DNA of 64,000 bases from Deinandra increscens subsp. villosa (Eukaryota > Streptophyta > Magnoliopsida > Asterales > Asteraceae). Of the stretch, positions 32,945 to 45,342 are shown in pieces. Location: assembly GCA_039602395.1 (NCBI GenBank), contig JBCNJP010000010.1, positions 97,209,462-97,273,461 of the forward strand. The letters run 5' to 3'. The position numbers were made by a program, and so were the translations under genes. Every line of letters begins with the position of its first letter. The stretch's first letter is position 1. The notes under the pieces were generated by a model. The model was not told the origin of the DNA. It was given only the letters and a program-made list of their open reading frames with translations, and ran no database searches.

Positions 32945-33590
32945 AATGTTTTAAAACTGAATTTTTAAACCGGACCGGTCTTGTCCAGAAAAACGGTTTA
33001 ACTGGTTGAACCGGGTTGACCCGGACGCTCGAACCGGATTGACTACTCAAACCTGTAAATTTACAATATACATTTTATAAACGTTCAACCACAACAAATA
33101 TAATAAAGGAACTTCAATAAAGTATAAAACAAATTACAATCATCCAAAATAACATTAATACAAATTACAATACCCCAAGTTCGTCGATTGTACCCTGGTT
33201 AATAACTTCGATTTCTAGCCGATCACTTCGAGAATGTCATCAAGTTCGTCGATTGTCGTCGATCGTCCCCCCAAGTTCGTGGATTATGGGGTTTTTTGTA
33301 GCGCCTTTTTTTGTTTCCAGTGGAACGTGAATTGTGAACGTAACCCTACCTTTTTGTAACGCCTTTCCTACCTTTTCTTTAGATTAATTTAATATAAAAA
33401 AATTTAAGTTAAAAAAAAAAAACCAAACCCGGTTCAATCCGGTTCCGGTTCTGGGGTTTTATCCGGTTGAACCGAAAAACCAAGCGGTTCACTTTCTGAC
33501 CCAGTATTGCTAAAAACCGGTTATAATCGAACCGGAAGACCCAACGGTTCCCGGTTAAACCGGCCGGGTTAATCCGTGTTTTAAAACATT
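32945..33590. mobile_element. MITE with AATGTTTTAAAAC terminal inverted repeats
   Basis: AATGTTTTAAAAC at 32945-32957 and its complement GTTTTAAAACATT at 33578-33590. Interior rich in AACCGG/CCGGTT. A target-site duplication is not clear because the flanks are T-runs. Class uncertain, hAT-like is possible. Confidence 0.6.
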
Positions 33591-33708
33591 GCTTTTTTTT
33601 TTCAAAACCAAAATTTATATAAACCAACGCCACTTGTAAGTTGTAACAAACAAATATACAAAAGACTATAATACTTGTTTTACGAAAGTGAAGGTGACTT
33701 TAAATTTA

Positions 33709-34551
33709 GAGTAAATTACGGATTTAGTCACTGTTATTTGTACGAATTTCACATATAGTCCTTAGCTTTCATTTATTACGGATTTAGTTTCAACCTTTTG
33801 ATAAACCGTTGAGGGTATCATCTCAACGGCTAACAGAAGTGTAAAAAATCTGTTAAGTATATTTTAAATGACCATTATACCCTTGTCTTTAATTAGTATA
33901 TACATAAATACCTAAACTGAAATAAAATTATAAAACCAAAAGGACAGTTTTAGCCCCCATCTTCTTTAATTCATCAACCTCCCTCCCTAGATGATAACAA
34001 TGACGGCGACTAACACCAGCACCAGCACCTCCCCTATCAAAAATCCTAAGAAGACCAATCTCTTGATCATAACACTATCAAGCATCATAACTCCGTCAAG
34101 AATCATAATTCCATCTCCATTTTGTTTCCTGTTGTTCGAACCAGAGGAAATAAAGAACGAGAGTGAGGTTGCGTTTAGCTTGTTCAAATCGATGGGGAAA
34201 GAGGGGATTTCGATCTAGACATTTGAATTTGAGTGTAAGCATATCAATAATCATCATTATCCGCTCCAAATCGCTTGATTGAGAGCAGCTTATTTTATTG
34301 TGTTCTTTTTGTTCAAAGTCGAACAGAATAGCAAGAACAGTTGCAGGTCATATGTGTTCCATAATCAAGATTTGTTAAAGATTTGTTAAATTTCATTTCT
34401 CTCGCGTTGAACAAGAAGATTTGTTAAAGATTTGTTAAATTTCATTTCTCTCGGTTTGTCAAAAAGGTTAGGACGAATTCTATAATGAATAAAAACTAAA
34501 AACTATTTGTAAAATTCGCGCAAACAATAGGGCTAAATCCATAATTTACTC
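33709..34551. mobile_element. Mutator-like non-autonomous element (843 bp)
   Basis: Terminal inverted repeats of roughly 70 bp begin GAGTAAATTACGGATTTAG (left) and GAGTAAATTATGGATTTAG (right, minus strand). A perfect 9-bp target-site duplication TTAAATTTA flanks it (33700-33708, 34552-34560). Long TIRs plus a 9-bp TSD are the mark of Mutator-like elements. The interior has a small + strand frame at 33991-34218, probably from ATG 33991, without recognised domains. A 37-bp direct repeat (AGATTTGTTAAAG...) occurs twice near 34370-34455. Confidence 0.85.
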
Positions 34552-34560
34552 TTAAATTTA

Positions 34561-35451
34561 TTTCTTTTTGAATTTTCGCTTTATAGTTTTTTCTTTTTTA
34601 AACAGCATTTCAATTTACAGCTAGCATGACATTCTGCTCAAATACTTTAGTCACTTCGCTTTAACTTATAAATTGACTACCATGAAAACAAAATAATAAA
34701 TCAAAAATTGATGACCTTAATTTGAAATATTGGTAATATTTTCTAATTTATATTTTTATCTTTGGTTTATTTTCTATAATAAAATATCATCTTGATTAAG
34801 TGGGATTAGAGATGTCAACCGACGGCTAAACTCCAAACTAGAAGGGACTTTACTTATTTCATCTTTTTAAAATGGCTAATTACATACTTTTTTCAAGTTA
34901 GAAAATTTAATTGCACGTTTCTTCTTCCCAACATGATTAATTACATATTTACTTAACAAAGGTCAGATAGATATTTCTCCATCTAAAAACATATATATTA
35001 CTTATTTAACTATTTCATTAAAACGAACATATTAAATGACTATTTTATACTTATTTTTATGAGAGATTTTTTTACATATTTTTCTTTTCTAAGACCTTGT
35101 TGTGTAAATGAGATCAAGTCGACTCCTAAGCTGCTTGGGATTAGATTTGTAAAAAACTTGAACGATTGAAACCAAAATGAAATCAAGTTCAAGCCGTTTA
35201 GGACAGGCTCGTTTAAGCTTTTACCTATCTGATTCCAAATATCTCACAACCCGACTCGAGTCATTTACACTTGTGTCTTACGAAAAAGAGAAAATATGTA
35301 AAAAATGTCTCGATAAAAATAAGAGAAAATAGAGTTATTCTAAAACATAATTATATTTTTTTACATAATTAATTAATTTGAAGTGAAAACTATATCATGA
35401 TATTACCATAAGCCTCTAGAAATTAAATTGGAGGATGAGATGGGGTATGGC
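34561..35451. other. Intergenic, nothing recognised
   Basis: AT-rich and without open frames of note. Confidence 0.4.
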
Positions 35452-36030
35452 CTAGGGGTGTCGTTTTTACCGAAATCCGATAACCGAATCCGACCCGAAC
35501 CCATCCGACCCGAATTATTGTAAACCCGCATCACCTGGATCACCCGAACCCGAATTACACTTCAACTCGAACCCGAATTAGTTATATGGGTTGGTAATAG
35601 GGTTGATTTTGTGTTGTTCTGGTCAACCCGATTTACCCGAATACACATATTCATTTCGTCGAATATATTTTAAATATGAGAATTGCACATATTCTAGGTT
35701 ATTAGAAGTTTAGTTTCTTAAGACATTTAAAGTTATACAAGGTTTAATCCATTTCATTGTATACTATGAACTCAGTTTCATCAACTTTTTTGGTTGATTC
35801 CTCTCTTTTCAATCGTAAGTTAGGTTAAGACAAGGTATTTAATATCTTTTGTATTTAGCCCAAAACCCGAATAACCCAACCCGAATCAACCCGCAATCCG
35901 AAACCCGAAACCCGAACAACCCGAGGACAATTAGGGTCGGGTTGTGGGTTGGATCCCATCTACAGAAAACCCGAAAAACCCAACCCGTTTAACCCGAAAC
36001 CCAAATACAAAACCCGATCAACACCCCTAG
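35452..36030. mobile_element. MITE with CTAGGGGTGT terminal inverted repeats (579 bp)
   Basis: CTAGGGGTGT at 35452-35461 and ACACCCCTAG at 36021-36030. Interior holds many copies of AACCCGA/CCCGAAC. hAT-like ends; the flanks TATGGC and ATAGCC suggest a decayed target-site duplication. It lies about 110 bp upstream of the MATE gene's start codon, so it may form part of that promoter. Confidence 0.65.
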
Positions 36031-36143
36031 ATAGCCACCGGTGAACACGTGTACAAAAGGGCAACTTTCGCCAACCATACATATGTTCTTTTGTCTCTCT
36101 GATCTCACATTTTCAGCCCTCAGATTAATTAATAATATTCGTG

Positions 36144-39100
36144 ATGAAAACTACCGGCGGCGACGACGGACTGAACCATGGGTTATTATCACAAGGGCCA
36201 CCGCCGGAAACGGACGCCGGAGACGCTAAATCAAGATTTTGGATTGAATCAAAGAAGCTTTGGTACATAGTTGGTCCTTCAATCTTCAGCCGTGTGGCCA
36301 CCTTTACGATGAACGTCGTCACCCAAGCCTTCGCCGGCCACCTCGGCGACGTGGAACTCGCTGCCATCACCATCTCCACCGGCGTCATCGTCGGCTTTAA
36401 TTTCGGCCTGCTTGTACGTAATCAGTTACTTTATGCCCCTTCAATTATTTGAATAAATCTTATCCTATCACTTCGATAAATATTTTCAATAATATTTATT
36501 TGAGGAAACTAAGGCTTTCTGATTTATTATTATTTTATATTTTCAAATTCATACGGTTTAAACTCTTACAACTTTATTTAATTTGGCTTTCTAATTTATA
36601 AATGATCAAATTAGAATAGAGTGGCAGGTATTGTGTGGTTACATCTTCTTTTTCTAACATTTTTTTAGTTTAGTTTTATTTTTACTTTTTTTTATTTGTA
36701 GGTAGGAATGTTTATGGTTCGGTTTGAATGGTTTTTTTGTTCAAGCCAAACCAATTGTTAGTAACAGTTTTTGAATATAATAAAAGCTCAAGCTAGTTTA
36801 TTTAGGTTAGAATTCAATTATTAGCTACACAACCTACACTTATAATTAGTTTCAAAGAAAATTTAGCCCAAAATAATTTAAGAACTTGATAAATCTTATA
36901 TTATATAAAAAACTAAAATTGTCTCGTATAAAATAAATTAAAATATTAATTTAGTTAGATATATTGTGTGGTTTGGCTTATACGTTTCGAAAATTCCGAA
37001 ACCACAAGTCAAACTGTTTTTTAAGGTTTTTGAAAATTGAAGACCGAAACCGAACTCTTAAAACTTGAAACCAAACCAAACCGTTTACAACACTTTAGAG
37101 GATTTCACGGTTGAAACTAAACCATGAGCATCCTTATTCATAGGGATATTCATAGGGATGTAAACTACATATTCATAGGGGTATAAAGCTGAGCTCGAGT
37201 TCGGCTCGAGAGTAATCACTTAAGCTCGAGCTTAGCTCATTTAATATTTAATTATTATTTTTATATTATTTTATTATTAAATTTTTATATATCTACAACT
37301 ATATATTTTACAAAATGATTTTATCATTTTTTATTATTTTATATGTGATATAACTATTATTTATCTAAATTTATGTTTTAAATAAAAGCTATATAGTTAC
37401 AAAAGCTCATTTAGGCTCACGAGCCAGTTCGGGATTCAACTCGTTTATTAAATGAGTCGTATTTCAGGCTCGAGCTCGTTTAGACTCGACCCGTTCATGC
37501 TTTTTATCAATCCTATCTCGAGTTGAGCACAAACCCGCTTGATCAGTAATACCAGGAACGAATAAACAACCCAAAATAAATAATAAACTGGGACAATTTA
37601 CAAAGGCTCTACCAACCTATATTTATACTAATTAAATAAATTGGAGAGTAAGTTAATCTACTTAAACTAGGAAACGAACTTATCAATCAATAATTTTAAA
37701 TAAACAAACCTACTAAAAATCTACTAATTAACACATTGCTATTGAATAATTACAAGATTAGCCTAACAATCACCCCTAATCCCGTAATACTATTCTTTCA
37801 GGTTCTTCATTCTCAATCAAACCATTCAAACTTATGGTTTTTGGCCACCTGTCAAAAACCAGTTTTATACGATCCTCAGACTCGTCTACAAAGGACCACA
37901 CTTTCCCTTGTTTCTTGCCCGAAAACTCAAACCACATCGACCCTTGTTTTCTACCCGGAAACTCAGATCATACCGATCTGTGTTTCCTTCCCAGAAACTC
38001 TTCGTGCTCGTTTCGGTACCCCCTAGCTCTACTATTCCCACGACCTTGTCCTCGATCATTCCATCGTCAAAACTCGCAACACTAGTCCGTTGGTTGCGAT
38101 TTTGATCACCTGATTGAGCAAACAACAATCTTCCTTGATCTTCTTTTTATTTTCTTTTGCCTCGAATTCTTTCTTCGTAAGCCTTTAACCTCCTGATGTT
38201 GCTAATAGAAAATTCAACGCTCGCCACCCGCTGTTCTCCTAGTCGTCAAGCGAATACCCAGCCACCTGCTGATCTTTTTTTCCACTCAACTCTTGGATCA
38301 CCAGAGCTTTAAATAACCAAAACCTTGTCATTCTCACTTCTCAGCTGATAGCTCGAATCAAACTCACGTAAATCATAATAAAAGATATCTCACTTGACCA
38401 CTATTGATCTCCTTCTTTCCTTGCTAGGCACACTACTATTCTGCCAACTAAACACATGTAAACAAAAAAAGCTTAGACTTTTGCCTAGTATTTTGTGAGG
38501 CAATCAACTGCTAGAAGATAAAAACTTTTGGTTCTTTTTCGTTTTCCTTGCGTCAGCACCCAAAAAAAAATCTCAAATTTTAGGAACACTCTTAGAAGCT
38601 TGCTTTGATCTCTTTTTATAGTAACCGTCTACACCGAGCGACTTGGTCTCTAGTTTTCATTCTTCCTATAAGCATCACTGAGCTATGATACCAATTAATG
38701 GATATCATAGTAATCACTATGAACAATAAGCAACTCAAAATATTCAATAAATCAGGACAATTTACAAAAATTCTATCAACCCCTACTTATACTAATTAAA
38801 TAATTTGGACTTTGGAGAGGAAGTTACTCTACTTAAACTAAGAAACGAAATAATCAATTAATAATCCAAATTAAACCTACCTAATAAAAATCTACTAATT
38901 AACCCCTAGCTATTAAATAATTACAAGATTAGCCCAACACTTGACTCGTTTACACCCCCTACCTATTCCGAACACTTTCCCACAAGAGATGTTGCAAATC
39001 AAGTTGTATTTAGTTTTTGAGACCGATTATATCGACGAGACTAACAGTTTTAGTAGTTGCGACTTGTTTGTGACCGTCAATATTTAGTACAACGAACAAG

Positions 39101-40949
39101 TGTATTCATAAAAAAAAACTTGGACATGTACTTGTTGTGTAGCTCGGAATGGCGAGTGCACTCGAGACGCTATGTGGACAAGCCTTTGGCGCGAAAAGGT
39201 ACAACATGATTGGAATATACATGCAAAGATCGTGGATCGTGTTATTGGTATGTTGTTTGGTGACATTGCCATTGTACATATATGCCACTCCGATCTTAAA
39301 GTTATTAGGTCAATCCGATCAGATCGCTGAACTATCCGGAGTAGCCGCTATTTGGCTAATCCCGCAACATTTTTCCTTTGCGTTCTTGTTCCCGGTCCAA
39401 CGGTTTTTGCAAAGCCAAATCAAGACTCCGGTGTTAGCGTGGGTTTCATTAGCGATTCTCCTGATCCATATCTTGATTACTTGGCTCTTCATGAACGTGT
39501 TTCACTTCGGGATCGTCGGGGCAGTGGTTGCTTTGGATATTTCGTGGTGGTTGAATTTCGTTTGCTTGTTTTTGTATACTGCTTTCGGAGGGTGTCCTTT
39601 GACATGGAATGGTTTCTCTATGCAAGCGTTTTCCGGGTTGTGGGAGTTTGTCAAACTCTCGGCTGCTTCGGGCGTCATGCTTTGGTATAAATATTCTTCC
39701 CTAATTTACAAATTTTACATCATTTGGTTAAGCAAAATCGACCCGTTTATAAGTAGATAATTTGATACGCGTTATCTTTTGCAGTTTGGAGAACTGGTAC
39801 TATCGGATATTGATACTAATGACGGCATTTCTTAAGAACGCGACCATTGCTGTGGATGCGGTGTCGATTTGGTATTAGTTCTCATTCGCTTTAGAATTAC
39901 ATATGAACTTATTAATTATGAAACTAACATACCCTTTTCATTGTTTGGCAAAATATTTCCAGTATGAACATCAATGGTTGGGAAATGATGATTCCTCTAG
40001 CCTTTTTCGCAGGCATTGGGTACGATTTTGTTGATTTAGTTTATACATTTTTGAGTAAAACACGGTACGAACAAACCTACAACTTATTGTTTTTGTGTTT
40101 CACAGAGTAAGAGTATCCAATGAGCTCGGTGCTGGTAATGGGAAGGGGGCAAAATATGCGACATTCGTGGCCATATTGCATTCAACCATCATCGGGCTTG
40201 TATTTTGTGTGTTGATAGTTACGTTTCATAACAAGTTCGCTCTAATTTTCTCGTCGAGCAAAGATGTTCTCGACGCAGTTGATAGCATGGCATGGCTGCT
40301 AGCTGCTACCATCCTTCTTAACAGCATTCAACCGGTTATCTCTGGTAAACTCTTGAAAAACATCCAAGTTGTTTTAGTTTTTAGCATTAGTTAAATCCTA
40401 ATGCTTGTTTATGTGATTACCAATATGGGGTGAGATTAGTTTCAGAACACTAAATTATCACGGAAAAAGTAAATCTAAATCGTTTAATTTTTGATGTTAT
40501 TGCAGGGGTTGCGGTAGGATCGGGTTGGCAATCATGGGTTGCATATATTAATTTGGGCTCGTACTATTTGGTTGGGCTACCTCTAGGAGTCCTATTGGGT
40601 TTGGTTTTACATCTTGGTGTTGAGGTATGAATGTTATAATTTCTTCATATAAAACTTATGATATTTTTTTTGGTATTTTTTTTATATTAATTGAAATAAT
40701 ACTATGGAGTATTCACCAATAGGGAATATGGGGAGGAATGATATTTGGTGGAACCGCTTTACAGACGATCATATTAGGGTTGATGACCATTCGTTGCGAT
40801 TGGGAAAAGGAGGTAATGTTCGACTTTTATATAAGCATTTATATAAAACTCATTATATAATTAACACTATTAATTTCTAATATAACTTTTACTTATATTT
40901 TCTTATACAGGCTCGGAAAGCGGTCGCAAAATATTCAAATCTATCGTAA
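36144..40949 (+). CDS. MATE efflux family protein, DETOXIFICATION 27/29-like
   Basis: A multidrug and toxic compound extrusion transporter, a 12-helix membrane antiporter that exports secondary metabolites or xenobiotics. Exons: 36144-36413, 39143-39684, 39785-39871, 39963-40019, 40106-40344, 40506-40624, 40723-40812, 40911-40949. All introns are GT-AG and the total is 480 codons plus stop, a normal MATE length. Family blocks are intact: MASALETLCGQAFGAK, CLENWYYRI, NINGWEMMIPLAFFAG, NELGAGNGKGAKYAT, GVAVGSGWQSWVAYINLG and the end MTIRCDWEKE. The start is the ATG at 36144; an upstream in-frame GTG is not used. The closest relatives I recognise are Arabidopsis DTX27-29. Substrate and membrane (tonoplast or plasma membrane) cannot be told from sequence. 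No break is seen, so it is probably functional despite the transposon-filled first intron. Confidence 0.92.
36702..37136. mobile_element. MITE in intron 1 of the MATE gene
   Basis: Left end GGAATGTTTATGGTTCGGTTT and, on the opposite strand at the right end, AGGATGCTCATGGTTTAGTTT form inverted repeats. The interior is rich in AAACCAAACC. Exact ends and TSD are uncertain. Confidence 0.5.
37543..37768 (-). repeat. 3' LTR of the short element
   Basis: Direct-repeat partner of 38699-38939. It ends CCTAACA on the + strand. Confidence 0.75.
38699..38939 (-). repeat. 5' LTR of the short element
   Basis: Begins TGGATATCATAG and ends GCCCAACA on the + strand, with the primer binding site just outside at 38683-38697. 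Confidence 0.75.
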
Positions 40950-42569
40950 CTTATTTCAATATGAAAATATAAGTGTCTGAAAACAATTACTATTGATTTT
41001 ATTAGTTACATTCAACACTCAAAAATCCCAATAAATATTCAAACAAACACGAATCGAATGGCCCTTCGTGTAGATGTTGGATTCAGTTGGTACCAAGTTA
41101 ACATGGTGAGACGGCAATAGGATGCTGAAGACTCTCGAGGAACTAGCAAGTTCTTTCGACACCATGACACAAACCAAGATGAAGTACTACTCAACTTCGA
41201 TCTCCCTTTCTTGTGGACGGTATACAAAAATCGTTTGTGTTTCATTAAAGAAACTTTGATATTTCACGACTTCATTTTATTATTAGATTCATTTTGTATT
41301 TCAACAAGTATTCTATTCTAGCTCGCACGTTGGCCGGGATGGGTTTTTAACGCCCCGTTCCCGAGTTTATTTTAGAAAAGAAAGGAAAGGGAAGGGAAGG
41401 ATGGAAAGGAAAAGGAAAGGAAGGGAGATATTACTTTCCTTTTCTTTCTTTCCATTTTTCTCCAAATTAGAAGGAAAGAAAAACATAGTATTTTATTCTA
41501 GTTTTCCTTTCCTTTGCTTTCTTTTTCTTTTTTTTTCATTTATTAAGTGGAACTCGGGAACATAATACATTTTAACTTCTTTTATTTTCCTTCCTTAAAT
41601 GAAATTCAGGAACACAAGTGTGTTTTTATTTCCTTTCACTTCCTTTCTTTTTTCCCCTTAAGTTAACTCGAGAACATGGTGTAGGTAATAAATACTAGGG
41701 ACACTCTTATATGTAATGAATATACATTTTAGATGTAGTATTTGTTTTACAAGAAAGGAAATACTTTCAACAAAGAAAAGCTTGTAAGATAGTAAAATTT
41801 TATAGAAGTTGGTTATTTATATAAAAATTTACTTAGATTTGCAAATAAGAGAGAGGTTATTTATGAGAAATTTGGCTTGGGTAAGAAGGAATCATAGTTA
41901 TTACATCTTCAATTAAAAGAAGATCTATCACTCAAAGTTTTCCTATGTAGAATTAGATAGAAAACAAAAGATGGAAGGATATTTTTGACTTTTTATCAAG
42001 TTCTTCCTATTTTTAAGTCTTTATAACTCTTAGATACGACATTATATTTTATTTAAAGTTACACTAAAAAACGAGCGTTTTTTATATTTAAAACGCATAC
42101 AATGTTGTTATATAAAATAAAAAAATTTACTCTTTCGATTGTATCAAAATGTTCAGATCATTGTGTCATTGTGTCAAAATGTTCAAATCATTGTGTCATA
42201 TTGTGTCAAAAATGTTTGATGAGAGTATATTTTGTAACGCTTTTCTATATTCAATTCTATATTTTTATTAATTATAATATATTAATTCTCATCATATTTC
42301 TTACATTGTGTGTTTCATGTGCTTGGAGTTTAAATGTTATAAATCATGGCGTTTAGAGTGGTGTAAAGTCAATTTTATTTACATATTAATCACCCCTAAA
42401 CACACCAAGTAAATTGGACTTAAAATACATTAATTTAAATAGTTTTGATATTTAGTCTATAATAACTCGAATGAGCTAAAATGGTATAATAATTGTTAAA
42501 TCGAGTATCACAACCGCTATTATCAATATTAGATTCTCTGATTTTAGATTAAAACATTAAAATAAATGA
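40950..42569. other. Downstream flank of the MATE gene; purine/pyrimidine tracts
   Basis: Includes the 3' UTR. At 41340-41690 a strand-biased stretch occurs: a GGAAAGG-rich block followed by TTTCCTTT-rich blocks, bounded by GTTCCCGAGTT and AACTCGAGAAC. It is likely a MITE with a homopurine interior. No coding beyond the MATE stop is credible. Confidence 0.5.
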
Positions 42570-43150
42570 ATGACTTATACTAACTTATTATATAGATAAA
42601 ATTTATTGGAATTTTTTTTAAAAAAAAAGGAATAAAGTCGTTGAGTTGGGTGGGGGGAGGTGGTTGGCCCACCACCAATGGTCAAAAGGAAAGAAGAGAA
42701 TGGACGGGGAGCGGTGCCTCCATCCCTTCCTTGCGCTCCATACCGAGACCACCACAGCGGTGGCCCCTCCTTACCCGAAGCCAACTCAGCTCCATCGAGA
42801 GGCTCGAGAGCATTGTGTTTATCCTTACAAAGGCGATGCGGTTGAGGGGAGAAGGAAAAAATGGTTGACGAAGGAATTAAATGACGCAACGGTTGTTTAA
42901 GTGGAAAACGAGGCAGTGGAGAAAGGGTTGTGTCGGTTTTGGCGAGGAATTGAGGCGACGGGTGGTGATGGCGAATGGAGAGAGTGAAGGGGTGAGACTA
43001 CCGAATGAAGGTGCGTAGCAGTGAATGGTTGTGATGGTTGCTCAGGGATGTGGCGAATTCTCATGGTGTAGAGGGATGACGGTGATAGTCAATATTATAT
43101 TAACTTTTTTTAATGACTCCTATACTAACTCTTAAAATCCACCTATCTCG
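42570..43150. other. GC-richer block, possible MITE
   Basis: TGAGTTGG near 42643 and CCAACTCA near 42782 are inverted. Overlapping short frames on both strands are by-products of base composition. No domain seen. Confidence 0.35.
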
Positions 43151-44794
43151 TCTTCCGTAGGTTTAGAACCCCTGACCTCTTAAAAGAAGTGGTGTGCGAG
43201 CGGTGAGTATAAAATTTATTGTTATTATATGACACCTTTTAGCAGTTAAGTTTTTAAATTTATAAACACGATTTACTTAAACTACTACTTTTTCACCATG
43301 TTCATGGGGTAAGTGCACCAATCGCGGGCAATATAGTAGTGGTAAGTTGAATCGGGATTGTTCAAAGACACAAAAGAAAATGAGGGCTTATGGTACTTCA
43401 TCGTTGCTGACGTCTAACCTGGTCAATTTTCAAGTGAAGGTGTTAGTAAAATATGCAAAATAATTTTTAAATAAAAAAACTACACTAAAAAGTCGTGTCT
43501 TGATCAACTCAGTCGCAGATAATGTCATATGGGAGACTTATCAGTGGTGATGTTGGTAACCCGTAATTTATACCCTTCCCATAAGATTTTTCAGCAACAG
43601 GCAGCAAAACCGCCTCTCAGCCTCAAATCAAGCATCACCACTCTCCTGGGCGATCGTCTACGAGGAGTACGGACCCCGGGGAACTATGCTATTCGCAAAC
43701 AATATAGTGAAGCTAATGCCACTTAGTTACAGGGTCCCTCAAACCGGCCGACTTAATGTGATAAAGTCAACTACCATGTTATCTTGAACAATAACAGTAT
43801 GAGGCGGAGCTGCATTAAATTTTTGATACAAGCTTATTGTTTATTTAAGAACAAGAAGAAAAAATAAGTTCTTGTATTGAAAAAATTCATAATATGCTTT
43901 AAGGATCATATAACTAAAGGTCTATCCTCATAAGTCTTTTCTAGAGATCTCATAACAAAGACGAGTTTTACTAATGACCAAGCATATCGTATTATGAGTG
44001 ACTAATTATTAATTATTCCTCATTCGTTTTAATTTGTTTTGTCTCTAAATATGTTGCGCATGCATAATAGGACATATAGACAGTTTATGTACAAATTAAC
44101 GTTAAGGGCTTAATTGTCAATTGATCCTAAATCTAAGTTAAGTTTGGGGGGTCTTGAGTTGGATAATCAATTGTATGACTGTATTTTTCTGCTACAGTTT
44201 TGGTTTAAAACTAAAATGGGTATTAATCTGATCACACTTATCTAATAACTCATTATAAATGATGACTCGACCAAGTGGGAGAATATTAGACTTGACTAAC
44301 TTGTGGCCCAAGTCACATTTATTCTTAAATGATCATCGACCTAAATAACTCCCTAGGTTTCCTAATTCGCATTTATTAGATGGACATAATTGCCCTTACC
44401 TAAACTAAATTAGGGTTTTCTCTTGGGTGTATGTATAGAGGTATTAGGGAGAGACTAAACACCTAATGTCACTCAACATAGAAATCGTGACCTCGTCTCT
44501 CCCTCTCTATAATTCGTGGGTTTCCACCTTAGTCATCCTAACCATACACCCTAACGGGAACTCCATCAGTGGCTTCAAGGATTGCTTCAACATGACTACA
44601 AATGTCGTGCTATCAGGTAATCTTTACATTTATGTCATGTTCTTATTATCATGTTAAGAGGAATCATCCAACACCAAATCCATGTAGAACTCATTGTTAA
44701 GCATAGTATTTTCTCTATTACACATTTACCAACTATTGGTATTCTAATGTTAAACTATAACCGTCACCGTCCATCCTCCCTCAGCGGTTATCTC
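43151..44794. other. Intergenic; possible copia LTR fossil
   Basis: AAGTGGGAGAATATTAGACTTGAC at about 44272 resembles a polypurine tract plus LTR start, but no partner is found. Nothing else recognised. Confidence 0.35.
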
Positions 44795-45342
44795 ATCTAT
44801 TAGGGTGTGTTCCCCGGTACGCCGTCTTTTTCTTCCTCCCACCGTCTTTCGCTAACAACTAATCTACCATAGTGTCATTTTCCTCCTTTGTACCGCCATC
44901 TCATACATCCTCCCTTACCCTCTTCTTCACGGTTCACCATCACTCCTGTGCCTTTCGATGTCTAATTTTTTTTGATTTAAAAATTACCCGGAATCGCGTT
45001 TAACAAACCATACATACACCATAATTCATTTGGATTTGAGATTTCCCCATCGGTTTCCAGTTTTAGGAAAATACGAACCCAATTACCATCATTACTTATC
45101 CCTGCGGCTAACGTAATAATATTCCGAAGTAAGATTTCCAGTTTTCGTTTAGATGGCTTATTAACATGAAGTAATTTGGCTAAATTGCTAACCCTATTGG
45201 GAACTGGTGGCCAGTCACCAAGACCAGAGTAACCGTAATGGTTTACTCCGGTATACCACCCTCTGTTTCACTTATGGGGGTGAGTAGGTTGGCTCCTGCT
45301 CCACGAGTATGAGATTCATGACGAAAGGCAACCAAATCTATT
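44795..45342. other. Segment bounded by 8-bp direct repeats ATCTATTA
   Basis: ATCTATTA at 44795-44802 and 45335-45342, each followed shortly by TTCCCCGGT. It may be an 8-bp target-site duplication or a small duplication. The interior is not recognised. Confidence 0.4.

Larger units (their letters stand above)
37543..38939 (-). mobile_element. Short non-autonomous LTR element (TRIM/SMART-like), 1.4 kb
   Basis: Direct repeats of 226 bp (37543-37768) and 241 bp (38699-38939) with TSD CTTGA (37538-37542, 38940-38944). On the minus strand the LTR starts TGTTGGG or TGTTAGG, an imperfect primer binding site TTGGTATCATAGC lies next to the right LTR, and AGGGGTGAT lies before the left LTR. The 0.9-kb interior has no coding. 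The LTRs have diverged clearly, so it is old. Confidence 0.8.
37177..38960. mobile_element. MITE in intron 1, interrupted by a short LTR element
   Basis: Left AGGGGTATAAA (37177-37187) and right TTTACACCCCCT (38949-38960) are inverted ends. The interior shows GCTCGAGCTCG-type repeats. The LTR element 37543-38939 lies within it. Confidence 0.5.

Noticed and set aside
41039..41245. Minus-strand frame downstream of the MATE gene
   Set aside because: 68 residues without domain, in what is probably 3' UTR or intergenic sequence.
42641..42900. Overlapping small frames in a GC-richer block
   Set aside because: Four frames on both strands overlap without domain; more likely a MITE or composition effect.
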